From: Bacteroidales bacterium | Lineage (GTDB): Bacteria; Bacteroidota; Bacteroidia; Bacteroidales; UBA932 | Assembly: GCA_004554455.1 (NCBI GenBank) | Contig: SFMG01000004.1 | Location: 1 to 64,000 of the forward strand | Direction: 5' to 3' | Length of the DNA: 64,000 nucleotides | Part shown: in pieces, positions 8,534 through 17,171 of the stretch | Layout: each line of letters starts with the position of its first letter | How positions within the stretch are numbered: the stretch's first letter is position 1 | Program-made: the position numbers and the translations under genes | Notes under the pieces: model-generated | What the model was told of the DNA's origin: nothing | Databases searched by the model: none | Seen by the model: only the letters and a program-made list of their open reading frames with translations

Positions 8534-8578
8534 CAATCCCAAACCGAGAGGCGACTGCCACGGAGGGACGGGAGAACT

Positions 8579-8652
8579 GCCGATATAGCTCAGTTGGCCA
8601 GAGCACGTGATTTGTAATCTCGGGGTCGTGGGTTCGACTCCCTCTATCGGCT
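8579..8652 (+). tRNA. tRNA-Thr (anticodon TGT)
   Basis: A 7-bp acceptor stem pairs GCCGATA with TATCGGC. The D arm GCTC...GAGC and T arm GTGGGTTCGACTCC are intact. The anticodon loop TTTGTAA carries TGT at 8613-8615. The anticodon stem has one T-T mismatch. It is the first tRNA after the consensus promoter; CCA is not encoded. Confidence 0.93.
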
Positions 8653-8689
8653 CGAAAGAAAGATTATTGAAATTTTGATTTATATAAAT

Positions 8690-8772
8690 GGGCAGATACC
8701 AGAGTGGCCAAATGGGGCAGACTGTAAATCTGCTGGCTTACGCCTACGGTGGTTCGAATCCATCTCTGCCCA
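8690..8772 (+). tRNA. tRNA-Tyr (anticodon GTA)
   Basis: A class II tRNA with a long variable arm. The acceptor GGGCAGA pairs with TCTGCCC, and the anticodon stem GCAGA/TCTGC holds GTA at 8724-8726. The variable arm is TGGCTTACGCCTACGG-like and the T loop is TTCGAAT. Discriminator A at 8772. CCA is not encoded. Confidence 0.95.
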
Positions 8773-8780
8773 CACAAATT

Positions 8781-8853
8781 GCGGAAGTAGCTCAGTTGGT
8801 AGAGCATCAGCCTTCCAAGCTGAGGGTCGCGGGTTCGAACCTCGTCTTCCGCT
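8781..8853 (+). tRNA. tRNA-Gly (anticodon TCC)
   Basis: The acceptor GCGGAAG pairs perfectly with CTTCCGC. The anticodon stem TCAGC/GCTGA encloses TCC at 8814-8816, and the T arm GCGGGTTCGAACCTCG is normal. CCA follows the discriminator in the DNA (8854-8856), unlike its neighbours in the operon. Confidence 0.95.
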
Positions 8854-8863
8854 CCAGTTAAAG

Positions 8864-8935
8864 GCCAGTGTAGCTCAGGGGTAGAGCGCTTCCTTGGTAA
8901 GGAAGAGGTCGTGAGTTCAATTCTCACCACCGGCT
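8864..8935 (+). tRNA. tRNA-Thr (anticodon GGT)
   Basis: The acceptor GCCAGTG pairs with CACCGGC with one A-C mismatch in the middle. The anticodon stem CTTCC/GGAAG encloses GGT at 8896-8898. D arm and T arm (GTGAGTTCAATTCTC) are intact. It is the last tRNA before tuf; the two are probably in one transcript. Confidence 0.92.
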
Positions 8936-8972
8936 CAACTTTTTTGTATATACAACATAAACAAATAAGATT

Positions 8973-10160
8973 ATGGCTAAAGAAACCTTTAAAAGAGACA
9001 AGCCGCACGTTAACATCGGTACTATCGGCCACGTTGACCACGGCAAAACCACCCTTACCGCTGCCATTACTACCGTTCTGGCAAAGAGAGGTCTGTCAGA
9101 GGTTAAGTCCTTCGACCAGATCGACAACGCACCTGAGGAGAAGGAGCGCGGTATAACCATCAACACCGCTCACGTTGAGTATCAGACCGAGAAGCGTCAC
9201 TACGCTCACGTTGACTGCCCGGGCCACGCCGACTATGTGAAGAACATGGTTACCGGTGCCGCTCAGATGGATGGTGCCATCCTCGTAGTTGCTGCAACTG
9301 ACGGTCCTATGCCTCAGACCCGCGAGCACATCCTCCTCGCCCGCCAGGTGAACGTTCCTAGAATCGTTGTGTTCCTGAACAAGGTGGACATCGTTGACGA
9401 CCCTGAGATGATCGACCTCGTAGAGATGGAGGTTCGCGACCTTCTTTCCTTCTACAACTTCGACGGTGACAACGCTCCTGTTATCCGTGGTTCCGCACTC
9501 GGCGCCCTCAACGGCGACCCTCAGTACGAGGAGAAGGTTATGGAACTCATGAACGCAGTTGACGAGTACATTCCGCTTCCTCCACGTGACAACGAGAAGC
9601 CATTCCTTATGCCTATCGAGGACATCTTCTCCATCACCGGTCGTGGTACTGTTGCTACCGGCCGTATCGAGACTGGTGTCGTTCGCGTCGGTGACGCAGT
9701 CGAGATCGTAGGTCTCGGTGAGGAGCCTAAGAACTCCGTAGTTACCGGTGTCGAGATGTTCCGCAAGATCCTCGACGAGGGTGAGGCAGGTGACAACGTA
9801 GGTATCCTCCTCCGCGGTATCGACAAGAAGGAGATCAAGCGTGGTCAGGTTCTCGCTCACCCGGGCGTTATTCACCCACACGAGAAATTCCAGGCTGAGA
9901 TCTACGTTCTTAAGAAAGACGAGGGTGGCCGTCACACTCCTTTCAAGAACCACTATCGTCCTCAGTTCTTCATCCGTACTCTCGACATCACCGGAGAGAT
10001 CACTCTTCCAGAGGGAGTAGAGATGGTAATGCCTGGCGATAACGTAACCATCACCGTAGAGCTCATCTACCCTGTAGCTCTCAACGAGGGTCTCCGTTTC
10101 GCAATCCGCGAGGGTGGCCGCACCGTAGGTGCCGGACAGGTAACCAAGGTACTTGACTAA
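8973..10160 (+). CDS. tuf: Translation elongation factor Tu
   Basis: GTPase that carries aminoacyl-tRNA to the ribosome. The 395 residues include the P-loop GHVDHGKTT, switch I RGITINTAHVEY, switch II DCPGHADY, NKVD for guanine recognition, and domains 2 and 3 ending GRTVGAGQVTKVLD. Codon use is strongly biased (GTT, CGT, GGT, ATC), as expected of a very abundant protein and unlike most genes in the window. The tRNA cluster upstream and tRNA-Trp, secE and nusG downstream reproduce the classic bacterial layout. A strong terminator-like hairpin follows directly. Confidence 0.99.
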   Translation: MAKETFKRDKPHVNIGTIGHVDHGKTTLTAAITTVLAKRGLSEVKSFDQIDNAPEEKERGITINTAHVEYQTEKRHYAHVDCPGHADYVKNMVTGAAQMDGAILVVAATDGPMPQTREHILLARQVNVPRIVVFLNKVDIVDDPEMIDLVEMEVRDLLSFYNFDGDNAPVIRGSALGALNGDPQYEEKVMELMNAVDEYIPLPPRDNEKPFLMPIEDIFSITGRGTVATGRIETGVVRVGDAVEIVGLGEEPKNSVVTGVEMFRKILDEGEAGDNVGILLRGIDKKEIKRGQVLAHPGVIHPHEKFQAEIYVLKKDEGGRHTPFKNHYRPQFFIRTLDITGEITLPEGVEMVMPGDNVTITVELIYPVALNEGLRFAIREGGRTVGAGQVTKVLD

Positions 10161-10178
10161 TCAAGCATCCGCATAACG

Positions 10179-10206
10179 GAGGGTGCCCGAGTGGCACCCT
10201 CTTTTT
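10179..10206 (+). terminator. Terminator-like hairpin after tuf, touching tRNA-Trp
   Basis: GAGGGTGCC and GGCACCCTC form a perfect 9-bp stem with a 5-base loop, followed by TTTTT. The T-run ends at 10206 and the first base of tRNA-Trp is 10207, with nothing between. The hairpin therefore either ends tuf transcripts or, with read-through, would be the 3' end left by RNase P cleavage. Confidence 0.85.
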
Positions 10207-10277
10207 AGGGGAATAGAACAAGGGTAGTTCAGCGGTCTCCAAAACCGTCGATGTGGGTTCGAATCCTGCTTCCCCTG
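10207..10277 (+). tRNA. tRNA-Trp (anticodon CCA)
   Basis: The acceptor AGGGGAA pairs with TTCCCCT and the discriminator is G. The anticodon stem GCGGT/ACCGT (one G-T) encloses CCA at 10239-10241; the T arm is ATGTGGGTTCGAATCCTGC. Position between tuf and secE is conserved in many bacteria. CCA is not encoded. Confidence 0.95.
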
Positions 10278-10360
10278 CAAAATATCAAAGGTTACGATTT
10301 GATAATGTTGAACAGATGCCGCCAATCGCTTCCACCCGGCGACATCCATTGACAGTAAAG

Positions 10361-10555
10361 ATGGGAAAATTCATTAACTACCTCAAAGGGTCTTACACCG
10401 AACTGACCAAGAAGGTCACCTGGCCTGCTTGGAGCAAGCTTCAGAGTTCCGCCATCCTCGTGATGGTGACCTCGCTGATACTTGCCGTCGTCATCTTCGG
10501 CATCGACTTCGCATTCCAGAAATTGATGGAAGGAATTTACTCTCTTCATTTTTAA
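10361..10555 (+). CDS. secE: Preprotein translocase subunit SecE
   Basis: A 64-residue inner-membrane subunit that clamps SecY in the protein-export channel. It has the short amphipathic helix KGSYTELTKKVTWPAWSKLQ with the conserved W-P pair and one membrane helix (SAILVMVTSLILAVVIFGID). The ATG at 10361 gives the usual length for the single-helix form. A longer in-frame extension to 10253 would run into tRNA-Trp and is rejected. nusG starts 15 bases after the stop. No clear promoter is seen between tRNA-Trp and this gene. Confidence 0.95.
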   Translation: MGKFINYLKGSYTELTKKVTWPAWSKLQSSAILVMVTSLILAVVIFGIDFAFQKLMEGIYSLHF

Positions 10556-10570
10556 CAGCTATACCGTACT

Positions 10571-11125
10571 ATGAGCGAAAGCAACAAGAAATGGTATGTA
10601 CTTCGGGCTGCTGGTGGAAAGGAGAAAAAAGCCAAAGAGTATCTTGAGAAGGAAATAGAGCGCTACAAGCTTCAGGACTTCGTCGATCAGGTACTCGTCC
10701 CAACCGAGAAAGTTTTCAGGATACAGAACGGCAAGAGGGTCTGCTCAGAGCGTCTCTTCTACCCGGGCTATGTCCTCATCCAGGCTGAGATGACAGGCGA
10801 ACTCCAGTACATCATACGCAACGAAGTGCCTCACATGTCAGGATTCCTGACTGAAGGCAAGAGCAGCCGTGCACCGCTCGCGATGCGCGATGAAGAAGTC
10901 AAGAGATTCCTCGGTGAACAGGACGAAAAGACTGAGGCTGACGGCACTACCCTCATCGACTACCAGGTCGGCGAGGCCGTGAAGATCACCGACGGTCCTT
11001 TCAACGGGTTCAGCGGCACAGTGGAGGAGGTCATCGAAGACAGGAGCAAGCTCAAGGTGGTCGTTATGATCTTCGGTCGCAAGACGATCCTCGAACTCAA
11101 CTTTACACAAGTAACAAAAGAATAG
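10571..11125 (+). CDS. nusG: Transcription termination/antitermination factor NusG
   Basis: A 184-residue NusG that binds RNA polymerase and links it to Rho or the ribosome. The N-terminal NGN domain starts KKWYVLRAAGGKEKKAKEYL and contains RLFYPGYVLIQ. The C-terminal KOW domain is VGEAVKITDGPFNGFSGTVE. The four bases before rplK suggest tight co-transcription with the ribosomal protein genes. The family is normal in length and motifs. Confidence 0.98.
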   Translation: MSESNKKWYVLRAAGGKEKKAKEYLEKEIERYKLQDFVDQVLVPTEKVFRIQNGKRVCSERLFYPGYVLIQAEMTGELQYIIRNEVPHMSGFLTEGKSSRAPLAMRDEEVKRFLGEQDEKTEADGTTLIDYQVGEAVKITDGPFNGFSGTVEEVIEDRSKLKVVVMIFGRKTILELNFTQVTKE

Positions 11126-11128
11126 AAA

Positions 11129-11572
11129 ATGGCAAAAGAAGTAACTGGATTCATTAAACTCCAGATCAAAGGTGGCGCAGCCAATCCGGCACCTCCAGTA
11201 GGTCCAGCCCTCGGTTCGAAGGGTCTGAACATAATGGACTTCTGCAAGCAGTTCAATGCCCGCACTCAGGAGAGCGCCGGCAAAGTGCTTCCGGTAGTAA
11301 TCACCGTATTCAACGACAAGTCCTTTACCTTCGAGGTGAAGCAGCCGCCTGTAGCGGTTCAGCTCAAAGAGGCAGCAAAGATCAGCTCCGGATCTGCAGA
11401 GCCTAACAGAAAGAAGGTGGCCACCATCACCTGGGACCAGGTGAAGACCATCGCACAGACCAAGATGCCGGACCTCAACTGCTTCACCCTGAAGTCAGCT
11501 ATGAGCATGGTAGCCGGCACCGCAAGAAGTATGGGTATCAAAGTCGAAGGCCCTATGCCTGAAGACATCTAA
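11129..11572 (+). CDS. rplK: 50S ribosomal protein L11
   Basis: A 147-residue protein of the GTPase-associated centre, bound to 23S rRNA helices 43/44. The proline-rich N-terminal signature PPVGPALGSKGLNIMDFCKQ is intact, and the C-terminal rRNA-binding domain ends RSMGIKVEG. It is the target of thiopeptide antibiotics and of the stringent response. First gene of the rplK-rplA pair, starting 4 bases after nusG. Confidence 0.98.
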   Translation: MAKEVTGFIKLQIKGGAANPAPPVGPALGSKGLNIMDFCKQFNARTQESAGKVLPVVITVFNDKSFTFEVKQPPVAVQLKEAAKISSGSAEPNRKKVATITWDQVKTIAQTKMPDLNCFTLKSAMSMVAGTARSMGIKVEGPMPEDI

Positions 11573-11587
11573 AATTCACAGGAACCA

Positions 11588-12283
11588 ATGAGCAAACTTA
11601 CAAAGAATCAGAAAGCTGCCATAGCCAAGATAGAGGCCGGCAAGCTCTACACACTCGCTGAGGCTTGTGAACTCGTGAAGGAAGTGACCTTCACCAAATT
11701 TGATGCCTCCGTTGAGGTTCACATCAACCTCGGCGTCGATCCACGCAAGGCAAACCAGATGGTACGTGGCGTCGTAACCCTTCCTAACGGAACCGGAAAG
11801 ACCGTACGCGTGCTCGTTCTCTGCACTCCTGACAAGGAGACCGAGGCAAAGGAAGCCGGTGCAGACTATGTTGGTCTGGACGAGTACATCGACAAGATCA
11901 AGGGTGGATGGACTGACGTTGACGTCATCATCTGTACCCCTTCAGTAATGGCCAAGGTCGGCGCAATAGGCCGTATCCTCGGTCCTCGCGGACTCATGCC
12001 GAACCCTAAGACCGGCACCGTGACTATGGAAATCGCAAAGGCCGTAAAGGACGTAAAGGCTGGTAAGATCGACTTCAAGGTTGACAAGACCGGTATCGTT
12101 CACGCTGCCGTAGGCAAGGCATCCTTCACTCCTGAGCAGATCAGGGAGAACGCCCAGGCACTCATATCCGAGGTTATCAAGCTCAAACCGCAGAACCTCA
12201 AGGGTACCTACCTCCAGGGTGCATCCATCTGCACTACCATGAGCCCGGGAATCACTCTCGACGTTAAGTCCATCGCTGAATAA
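11588..12283 (+). CDS. rplA: 50S ribosomal protein L1
   Basis: A 231-residue protein forming the L1 stalk that helps release deacylated tRNA. Landmarks are KFDASVEVHINLGVDPRKAN, LGPRGLMPNPKTGTV and GTYLQGASICTTMSPGI near the C-terminus. In other bacteria L1 represses its own operon by binding the mRNA leader. I did not identify the site here. Codon use is the biased, highly expressed type. Confidence 0.98.
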   Translation: MSKLTKNQKAAIAKIEAGKLYTLAEACELVKEVTFTKFDASVEVHINLGVDPRKANQMVRGVVTLPNGTGKTVRVLVLCTPDKETEAKEAGADYVGLDEYIDKIKGGWTDVDVIICTPSVMAKVGAIGRILGPRGLMPNPKTGTVTMEIAKAVKDVKAGKIDFKVDKTGIVHAAVGKASFTPEQIRENAQALISEVIKLKPQNLKGTYLQGASICTTMSPGITLDVKSIAE

Positions 12284-12297
12284 AAAAGTTCAATGCT

Positions 12298-12804
12298 ATG
12301 AGAAAAGAAGAAAAAGCCCAGATAATTGAATCGATTTCAGCGCAGCTTCAGGAGACTCCTAATTTCTATGTCACCGACATCTCCGGACTTAACGCTGAAC
12401 AGACCTCAAAGCTCCGTCGCGCATGCTTTGAGAGCGGCATAATCCTCAATGTAGTCAAGAACACCCTTTTCGCAAAGGTTGTCGAGGCTGCAGGCAACGA
12501 AGAGCTCAGCAAGATTCTTCCTGCCCTTGAGGGCCCTACCGCCATCATGTACACCACTGTAGCCAACGCTCCTGCCAAACTTATCAAGAAGTTCAACGCA
12601 GACGGACTGGAGAAGCCGGTCCTCAAGGCTGCATACCTCGTCGAGAGCGGCGCATACGTAGGTGCCGACCAGCTCGATACTCTCGCAAACATCAAGTCTC
12701 GCGAGGAGATGATCGCCGACATCGTTCTCATGCTCCAGCAGGCTGCAGGTCAGAAGATCGCAGGCCTCCTGAAGACCATAGAAGAGAAGAAGGCAGAAGA
12801 ATAA
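12298..12804 (+). CDS. rplJ: 50S ribosomal protein L10
   Basis: A 168-residue base of the L7/L12 stalk. The N-terminal rRNA-binding domain contains NFYVTDISGLNAEQTSKLRR and NVVKNTLFAKV. The C-terminal helix, which binds L12 dimers, ends QKIAGLLKTIEEKKAEE. The gene precedes rplL by 39 bases, and in other bacteria L10 with L12 autoregulates this mRNA. Confidence 0.98.
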   Translation: MRKEEKAQIIESISAQLQETPNFYVTDISGLNAEQTSKLRRACFESGIILNVVKNTLFAKVVEAAGNEELSKILPALEGPTAIMYTTVANAPAKLIKKFNADGLEKPVLKAAYLVESGAYVGADQLDTLANIKSREEMIADIVLMLQQAAGQKIAGLLKTIEEKKAEE

Positions 12805-12843
12805 CATTTAGCGCAAAAACAATCTTTAAAAACAATAACAATT

Positions 12844-13215
12844 ATGGCAGACATCAAAGTTCTTGCAGAAGAGTTGGTTAACCTTACTGTAAAGGAAGTT
12901 CAGGAACTCGCACAGGTACTCAAGGAAGAGTACGGCATCGAGCCTGCAGTCGCACAGGTAGCCGTTGCAGGTCCTGCAGCTGCTGCAGCTGAGGCTGAGC
13001 AGACCGAATTCAACGTAATCCTCAAGTCAGCCGGCCAGGCTAAGCTCCAGGTTGTAAAGGCTGTCAAGGAAGCTACCGGTCTCGGACTGAAAGAGGCTAA
13101 GGAGATGGTTGACAAGGCTCCTGACGCCGTTCTCAAGGAGAAGGTTTCCAAGGCTGAGGCAGAGGCACTCAAGGCTGCTCTCGAAGAAGCTGGTGCTGAG
13201 GTCGAGATTAAATAA
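12844..13215 (+). CDS. rplL: 50S ribosomal protein L7/L12
   Basis: A 123-residue stalk protein that recruits translational GTPases. The N-terminal dimer domain (LAEELVNLTVKEVQELAQVL) is followed by an Ala-rich hinge (AGPAAAAAEAEQ). The globular C-terminal domain has KSAGQAKLQVVKAVKEATGLG and KEAKEMVDKAP. A hairpin with a T-run lies between this gene and rpoB and may lower polymerase transcription relative to the abundant stalk protein. Confidence 0.98.
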   Translation: MADIKVLAEELVNLTVKEVQELAQVLKEEYGIEPAVAQVAVAGPAAAAAEAEQTEFNVILKSAGQAKLQVVKAVKEATGLGLKEAKEMVDKAPDAVLKEKVSKAEAEALKAALEEAGAEVEIK

Positions 13216-13244
13216 CTTGACCGTCCCCTCAGGGAGATTTTACC

Positions 13245-13279
13245 AGGTTTAGGGCCGAAACAGGCTCTAAACCTTTTTT
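13245..13279 (+). terminator. Attenuator-like hairpin between rplL and rpoB
   Basis: AGGTTTAG at 13245 pairs with CTAAACCT at 13267-13274, with an inner GGCC/GGCT helix, followed by a six-T run. It lies in the 97-base gap before rpoB. Partial termination here is known in other bacteria and is the likely role. Confidence 0.75.
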
Positions 13280-13312
13280 CCGTAATTATTTTTCACTATA
13301 TAAAGGCAGAAA

Positions 13313-16300
13313 ATGTCAAAGACGACAAAAGCCAAGCGAATTTCGTTCGCAACCTCAAAGATTCTCCTGGAGTATCCGGACCTGCTTGAGGTCCAGCTGA
13401 AGTCCTTCCGCGACTTCTTCCAGATGGACACTCCACCGGAGAACAGGCGCAACGAGGGCCTGTACAATGTCTTCCAGGAGATTTTCCCCATCGAGGATAC
13501 GAGGAACAGTTACAAGCTCGAATTCATTGATTATTTCCTCGATCCCCCAAGATTTTCCATCGAGGAATGTCTTGAGAGAGGCGACACCTACAAAGTGCCT
13601 CTCAAGGCAAAACTCCGCCTTTCCTGCAGCGACACCGAGCACGAGGACTTCGAGACCAAGGTTCAGGACGTATATCTGGGCGACATCCCTTACATGACGC
13701 CTGCCGGAACCTTCATCATCAACGGTTCCGAGCGCATCATAGTGTCCCAGCTCCACAGATCTCCCGGCGTATTCTTCGGTCAGAGCCTCCACGCCAACGG
13801 AACCAAGCTCTACTCGGCACGTATAATCCCGTTCAAGGGTTCCTGGATAGAGTTCTCCACGGACATCAACAACGTGATGTTCGCCTACATCGACCGTAAG
13901 AAGAAGCTCCCTGTGACCACCCTCCTGCGTGCCATAGGATTCAGCAGCGACAAAGATATCATCGACATCTACGGACTCGCCGACGAGGTTTCCATGGATG
14001 AGGAGACCCTCAGGCAGTATCAGGGCCGCAAGCTTGCCGCCAAGGTCATCAAGACCTGGGTAGAGGACTTCGTGGACGAGGATACCGGTGAGGTGATTCC
14101 TGTCGAGAGAACCGAGGCCATCGTGGAAAGAGGCCAGATTCTCGACGAGCAGACCATAGCCCAGCTTCTCGAGACCGACGTCAAGAAGATTCTCATCCAG
14201 AAGGAGGAATCCGAAGCCAAGGAATATGAAATCATATTCAACACCCTTCAGAAGGATACCACCAACACCGAGATGGAGGCAGTCAACTACATCTACAAGC
14301 AGCTCCGCAACTCGGAGCCGCCTGATGAGGCTACTGCCAGGGACGTCATCGAAAAGCTTTTCTTCTCTGAGAAGAGATACGACCTCGGCGAGGTCGGCAG
14401 GTACCGTCTGAACAAGAAGCTCTCCCTTACCATCGACGACAATGTGAGGGTGCTTACCAAGACGGATATCATAGAAATCATACGCTACCTCGTTTGCCTT
14501 ATCAACGAAAAGGCCGAGGTGGACGATATCGACCACCTGAGCAACAGGCGTATCAGGACCGTAGGCGAGCAGCTCGCAAACCAGTTCAGCGTAGGCCTCA
14601 CCCGTATGGCAAGGACCATACGCGAGAAGATGAACGTACGCGACAGCGAGCAGTTTGTTCCATCCGACCTGATAACGGCCAAGACCCTCTCGTCGGTCAT
14701 CAACTCCTTCTTCGGAACTTCCCAGCTCTCCCAGTTCATGGACCAGACCAACCCGCTTTCGGAGATCACCCACAAGAGGCGTCTCTCCGCCCTGGGTCCT
14801 GGCGGTCTGTCAAGAGACAGGGCAGGTTTCGAGGTACGAGACGTACACTACACCCACTACGGCCGTCTCTGCCCTATCGAGACTCCGGAAGGCCCGAACA
14901 TCGGTCTGATCTCCTCACTCTGCGTTTACGCGAGGATCAACAGCCTGGGCTTCATCGAGACTCCTTACCGCAAAGTGGAGAACGGCAAGGTCGATCTCAC
15001 CCCGGGCGGCTGGAAATATATGAGCGCCGAGGACGAGGAATACCAGACCATATCTCTTGCAAACGTGAAGCTCGACGATGAGGGCAATATGCTCGACGAC
15101 CGCATCCAGTGCCGTCTCGAAGCCGATTTCCCTGTCGTATCGAAGGAGGAAGTCAACTATATGGACGTCGCTCCTAACCAGATCGCTTCCGTAGCGGCCT
15201 CACTGATTCCGTTCCTCGAGCACGATGATGCCCACCGTGCCCTGATGGGTGCAAACATGATGAGGCAGGCGGTTCCGCTCCTGAATCCGGAGGCCCCTAT
15301 CGTGGGTACCGGCCTCGAGGAGAGGGTCTGCCTCGATTCCAGGACCCAGATCATTGCAGAGCGCAAGGGTGAAGTGGTTTATGTGGATGCAAACGAAATC
15401 CACGTAAGGTACGACCGCAGCGAGGACGAGAAATTCGTAAGCTTCAGCCCGGACGTGACCGTTTACAAGCTTCCTATATTCAGGAGGACCAACCAGAGCA
15501 CGACCATCCTGCTCAAGCCTATAGTACGCAAGGGCGACAAAGTGGAAAAGGGTCAGGTGATGACCGAGGGATATGCGACCCAGAACGGCGAACTCGCCCT
15601 CGGACGCAACCTCAAGGTTGCCTTCATGCCTTGGAAGGGATACAACTACGAGGACGCCATCGTGCTTTCCGAAAAGATGGTACGCTGGGACATCCTCACT
15701 TCAGTACACGTGGACGAGTATATTACCGAGGTTCGTGACACCAAGCGCGGTGCCGAGGAACTCACTTCGGACATACCTAACGTCAGCGAGGATGCCACCA
15801 AGGACCTCGGCGAGGACGGTATAATCCGCGTGGGTGCCCACATCGAGCCGGGTGACATAATGATAGGCAAGATCACCCCTAAGGGCGAGAGCGATCCTTC
15901 TCCTGAGGAAAAACTCCTCCGTGCCATCTTCGGCGACAAGGCCGGAGAGGTAAAGGACGCTTCACTCAAGGCTACCCCATCCCTCAGCGGTACCGTAATC
16001 AAGACCGCCCTCTATTCCAAAGCCCTCAAGGAGAGCAACCGCAAGGGTGCACGCAACGAGCAGAAACTCCGCGAGCAGGCAGAGGAGGAGAGAAGGGATG
16101 CCGAGATAGCCAAGCTCTTCAACCAGTTCATCGAGAAGCTCGCCACCCTCACCGAGGGCAAGAAGAGCGCGGGCATCAGCGAACTTGTCGGCACCGAAAT
16201 CATTGCCAAGGGCAAAGCCATCACCGTGGACCAGCTCAGGAACATCGATTACGCAAGCATCAATTCCAGCAAGTGGACCACTGACAAGGCTGCCAACGCC

Positions 16301-17134
16301 ATGATCAAGGATCTCATCAACAACTACTGCATAGCCAGGAAGGAGATCGAGGCCCGCTACAGGAGAATCATCGACAAGATCAAGATCGGTGACGAACTGG
16401 GCAACGGCGTGATGAAACTCGCCAAGGTCTATGTAGCCAAGAAGAGAAAGATCAGAGTCGGTGACAAGATGGCCGGCCGCCACGGAAACAAGGGTATCGT
16501 AGCGAAGATAGTAAGGGACGAAGATATGCCTTTCCTCGCTGACGGAACTCCTGTGGACATAGTGCTCAACCCTCTGGGTGTGCCTTCCCGTATGAATATA
16601 GGTCAGATATACGAGACCGTGCTCGGCTGGGCCGGCCAGGAACTCGGAGTCAAGTTCAGCACCCCTATCTTCGACGGTGCAAGCCTTGAGGAGATCTGCC
16701 GCTATACCGACAAGGCGGGCGTTCCGCGCTACGGAAAGACCTTCCTCAGGGACGGCGGTACCGGTGACTGGTTCGACCAGCCGGCAACCGTGGGCGTCAT
16801 CTATATGATCAAGCTCGGCCACATGGTCGATGACAAGATGCACGCAAGGTCCATAGGTCCTTACTCGCTCATCACCCAGCAGCCTCTCGGAGGTAAAGCC
16901 CAGTTCGGTGGTCAGAGGTTCGGTGAGATGGAGGTTTGGGCGCTCGAGGCATTCGGCGCAGCAAACATTCTCCAGGAGATCCTGACCGTGAAGTCCGACG
17001 ACGTCACCGGACGTTCGAAGACCTACGAAGCCATCGTGAAGGGAGACCTTATGCCTACCCCAGGAATTCCGGAGTCACTCAACGTGCTGCTCCACGAACT
17101 CCGCGGACTCGGTCTCAAGGTGACCCTCGAATAA
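13313..17134 (+). CDS. rpoB: DNA-directed RNA polymerase subunit beta
   Basis: A 1273-residue beta subunit. Recognisable blocks include RIIVSQLHRSPGVFF, the rifampicin region from about residue 467 (FGTSQLSQFMDQTNPLSEIT, then HKRRLSALGPGGLSRDR), KGYNYEDAIVLSEKM, and KMAGRHGNKGIVAKI near the active centre. The Asp, His and Ser residues most often mutated in rifampicin resistance have the sensitive form. The C-terminus (GLGLKVTLE) is normal. It follows the rplL attenuator and is 37 bases from rpoC. Confidence 0.99.
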   Translation: MSKTTKAKRISFATSKILLEYPDLLEVQLKSFRDFFQMDTPPENRRNEGLYNVFQEIFPIEDTRNSYKLEFIDYFLDPPRFSIEECLERGDTYKVPLKAKLRLSCSDTEHEDFETKVQDVYLGDIPYMTPAGTFIINGSERIIVSQLHRSPGVFFGQSLHANGTKLYSARIIPFKGSWIEFSTDINNVMFAYIDRKKKLPVTTLLRAIGFSSDKDIIDIYGLADEVSMDEETLRQYQGRKLAAKVIKTWVEDFVDEDTGEVIPVERTEAIVERGQILDEQTIAQLLETDVKKILIQKEESEAKEYEIIFNTLQKDTTNTEMEAVNYIYKQLRNSEPPDEATARDVIEKLFFSEKRYDLGEVGRYRLNKKLSLTIDDNVRVLTKTDIIEIIRYLVCLINEKAEVDDIDHLSNRRIRTVGEQLANQFSVGLTRMARTIREKMNVRDSEQFVPSDLITAKTLSSVINSFFGTSQLSQFMDQTNPLSEITHKRRLSALGPGGLSRDRAGFEVRDVHYTHYGRLCPIETPEGPNIGLISSLCVYARINSLGFIETPYRKVENGKVDLTPGGWKYMSAEDEEYQTISLANVKLDDEGNMLDDRIQCRLEADFPVVSKEEVNYMDVAPNQIASVAASLIPFLEHDDAHRALMGANMMRQAVPLLNPEAPIVGTGLEERVCLDSRTQIIAERKGEVVYVDANEIHVRYDRSEDEKFVSFSPDVTVYKLPIFRRTNQSTTILLKPIVRKGDKVEKGQVMTEGYATQNGELALGRNLKVAFMPWKGYNYEDAIVLSEKMVRWDILTSVHVDEYITEVRDTKRGAEELTSDIPNVSEDATKDLGEDGIIRVGAHIEPGDIMIGKITPKGESDPSPEEKLLRAIFGDKAGEVKDASLKATPSLSGTVIKTALYSKALKESNRKGARNEQKLREQAEEERRDAEIAKLFNQFIEKLATLTEGKKSAGISELVGTEIIAKGKAITVDQLRNIDYASINSSKWTTDKAANAMIKDLINNYCIARKEIEARYRRIIDKIKIGDELGNGVMKLAKVYVAKKRKIRVGDKMAGRHGNKGIVAKIVRDEDMPFLADGTPVDIVLNPLGVPSRMNIGQIYETVLGWAGQELGVKFSTPIFDGASLEEICRYTDKAGVPRYGKTFLRDGGTGDWFDQPATVGVIYMIKLGHMVDDKMHARSIGPYSLITQQPLGGKAQFGGQRFGEMEVWALEAFGAANILQEILTVKSDDVTGRSKTYEAIVKGDLMPTPGIPESLNVLLHELRGLGLKVTLE

Positions 17135-17171
17135 GTTTCAACTGACTACTGATAATTGAAGAATTAGAAAT

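Noticed and set aside
10253..10360. Longer N-terminus of SecE
   Set aside because: It starts inside tRNA-Trp and has no SecE-like sequence; 10361 gives the usual 64 residues.
13355..14773. Long minus-strand frame opposite rpoB (and similar ones opposite dxs, metG, recQ and the MFS genes)
   Set aside because: These mirror the codon bias of real genes on the other strand and contain no family motifs.
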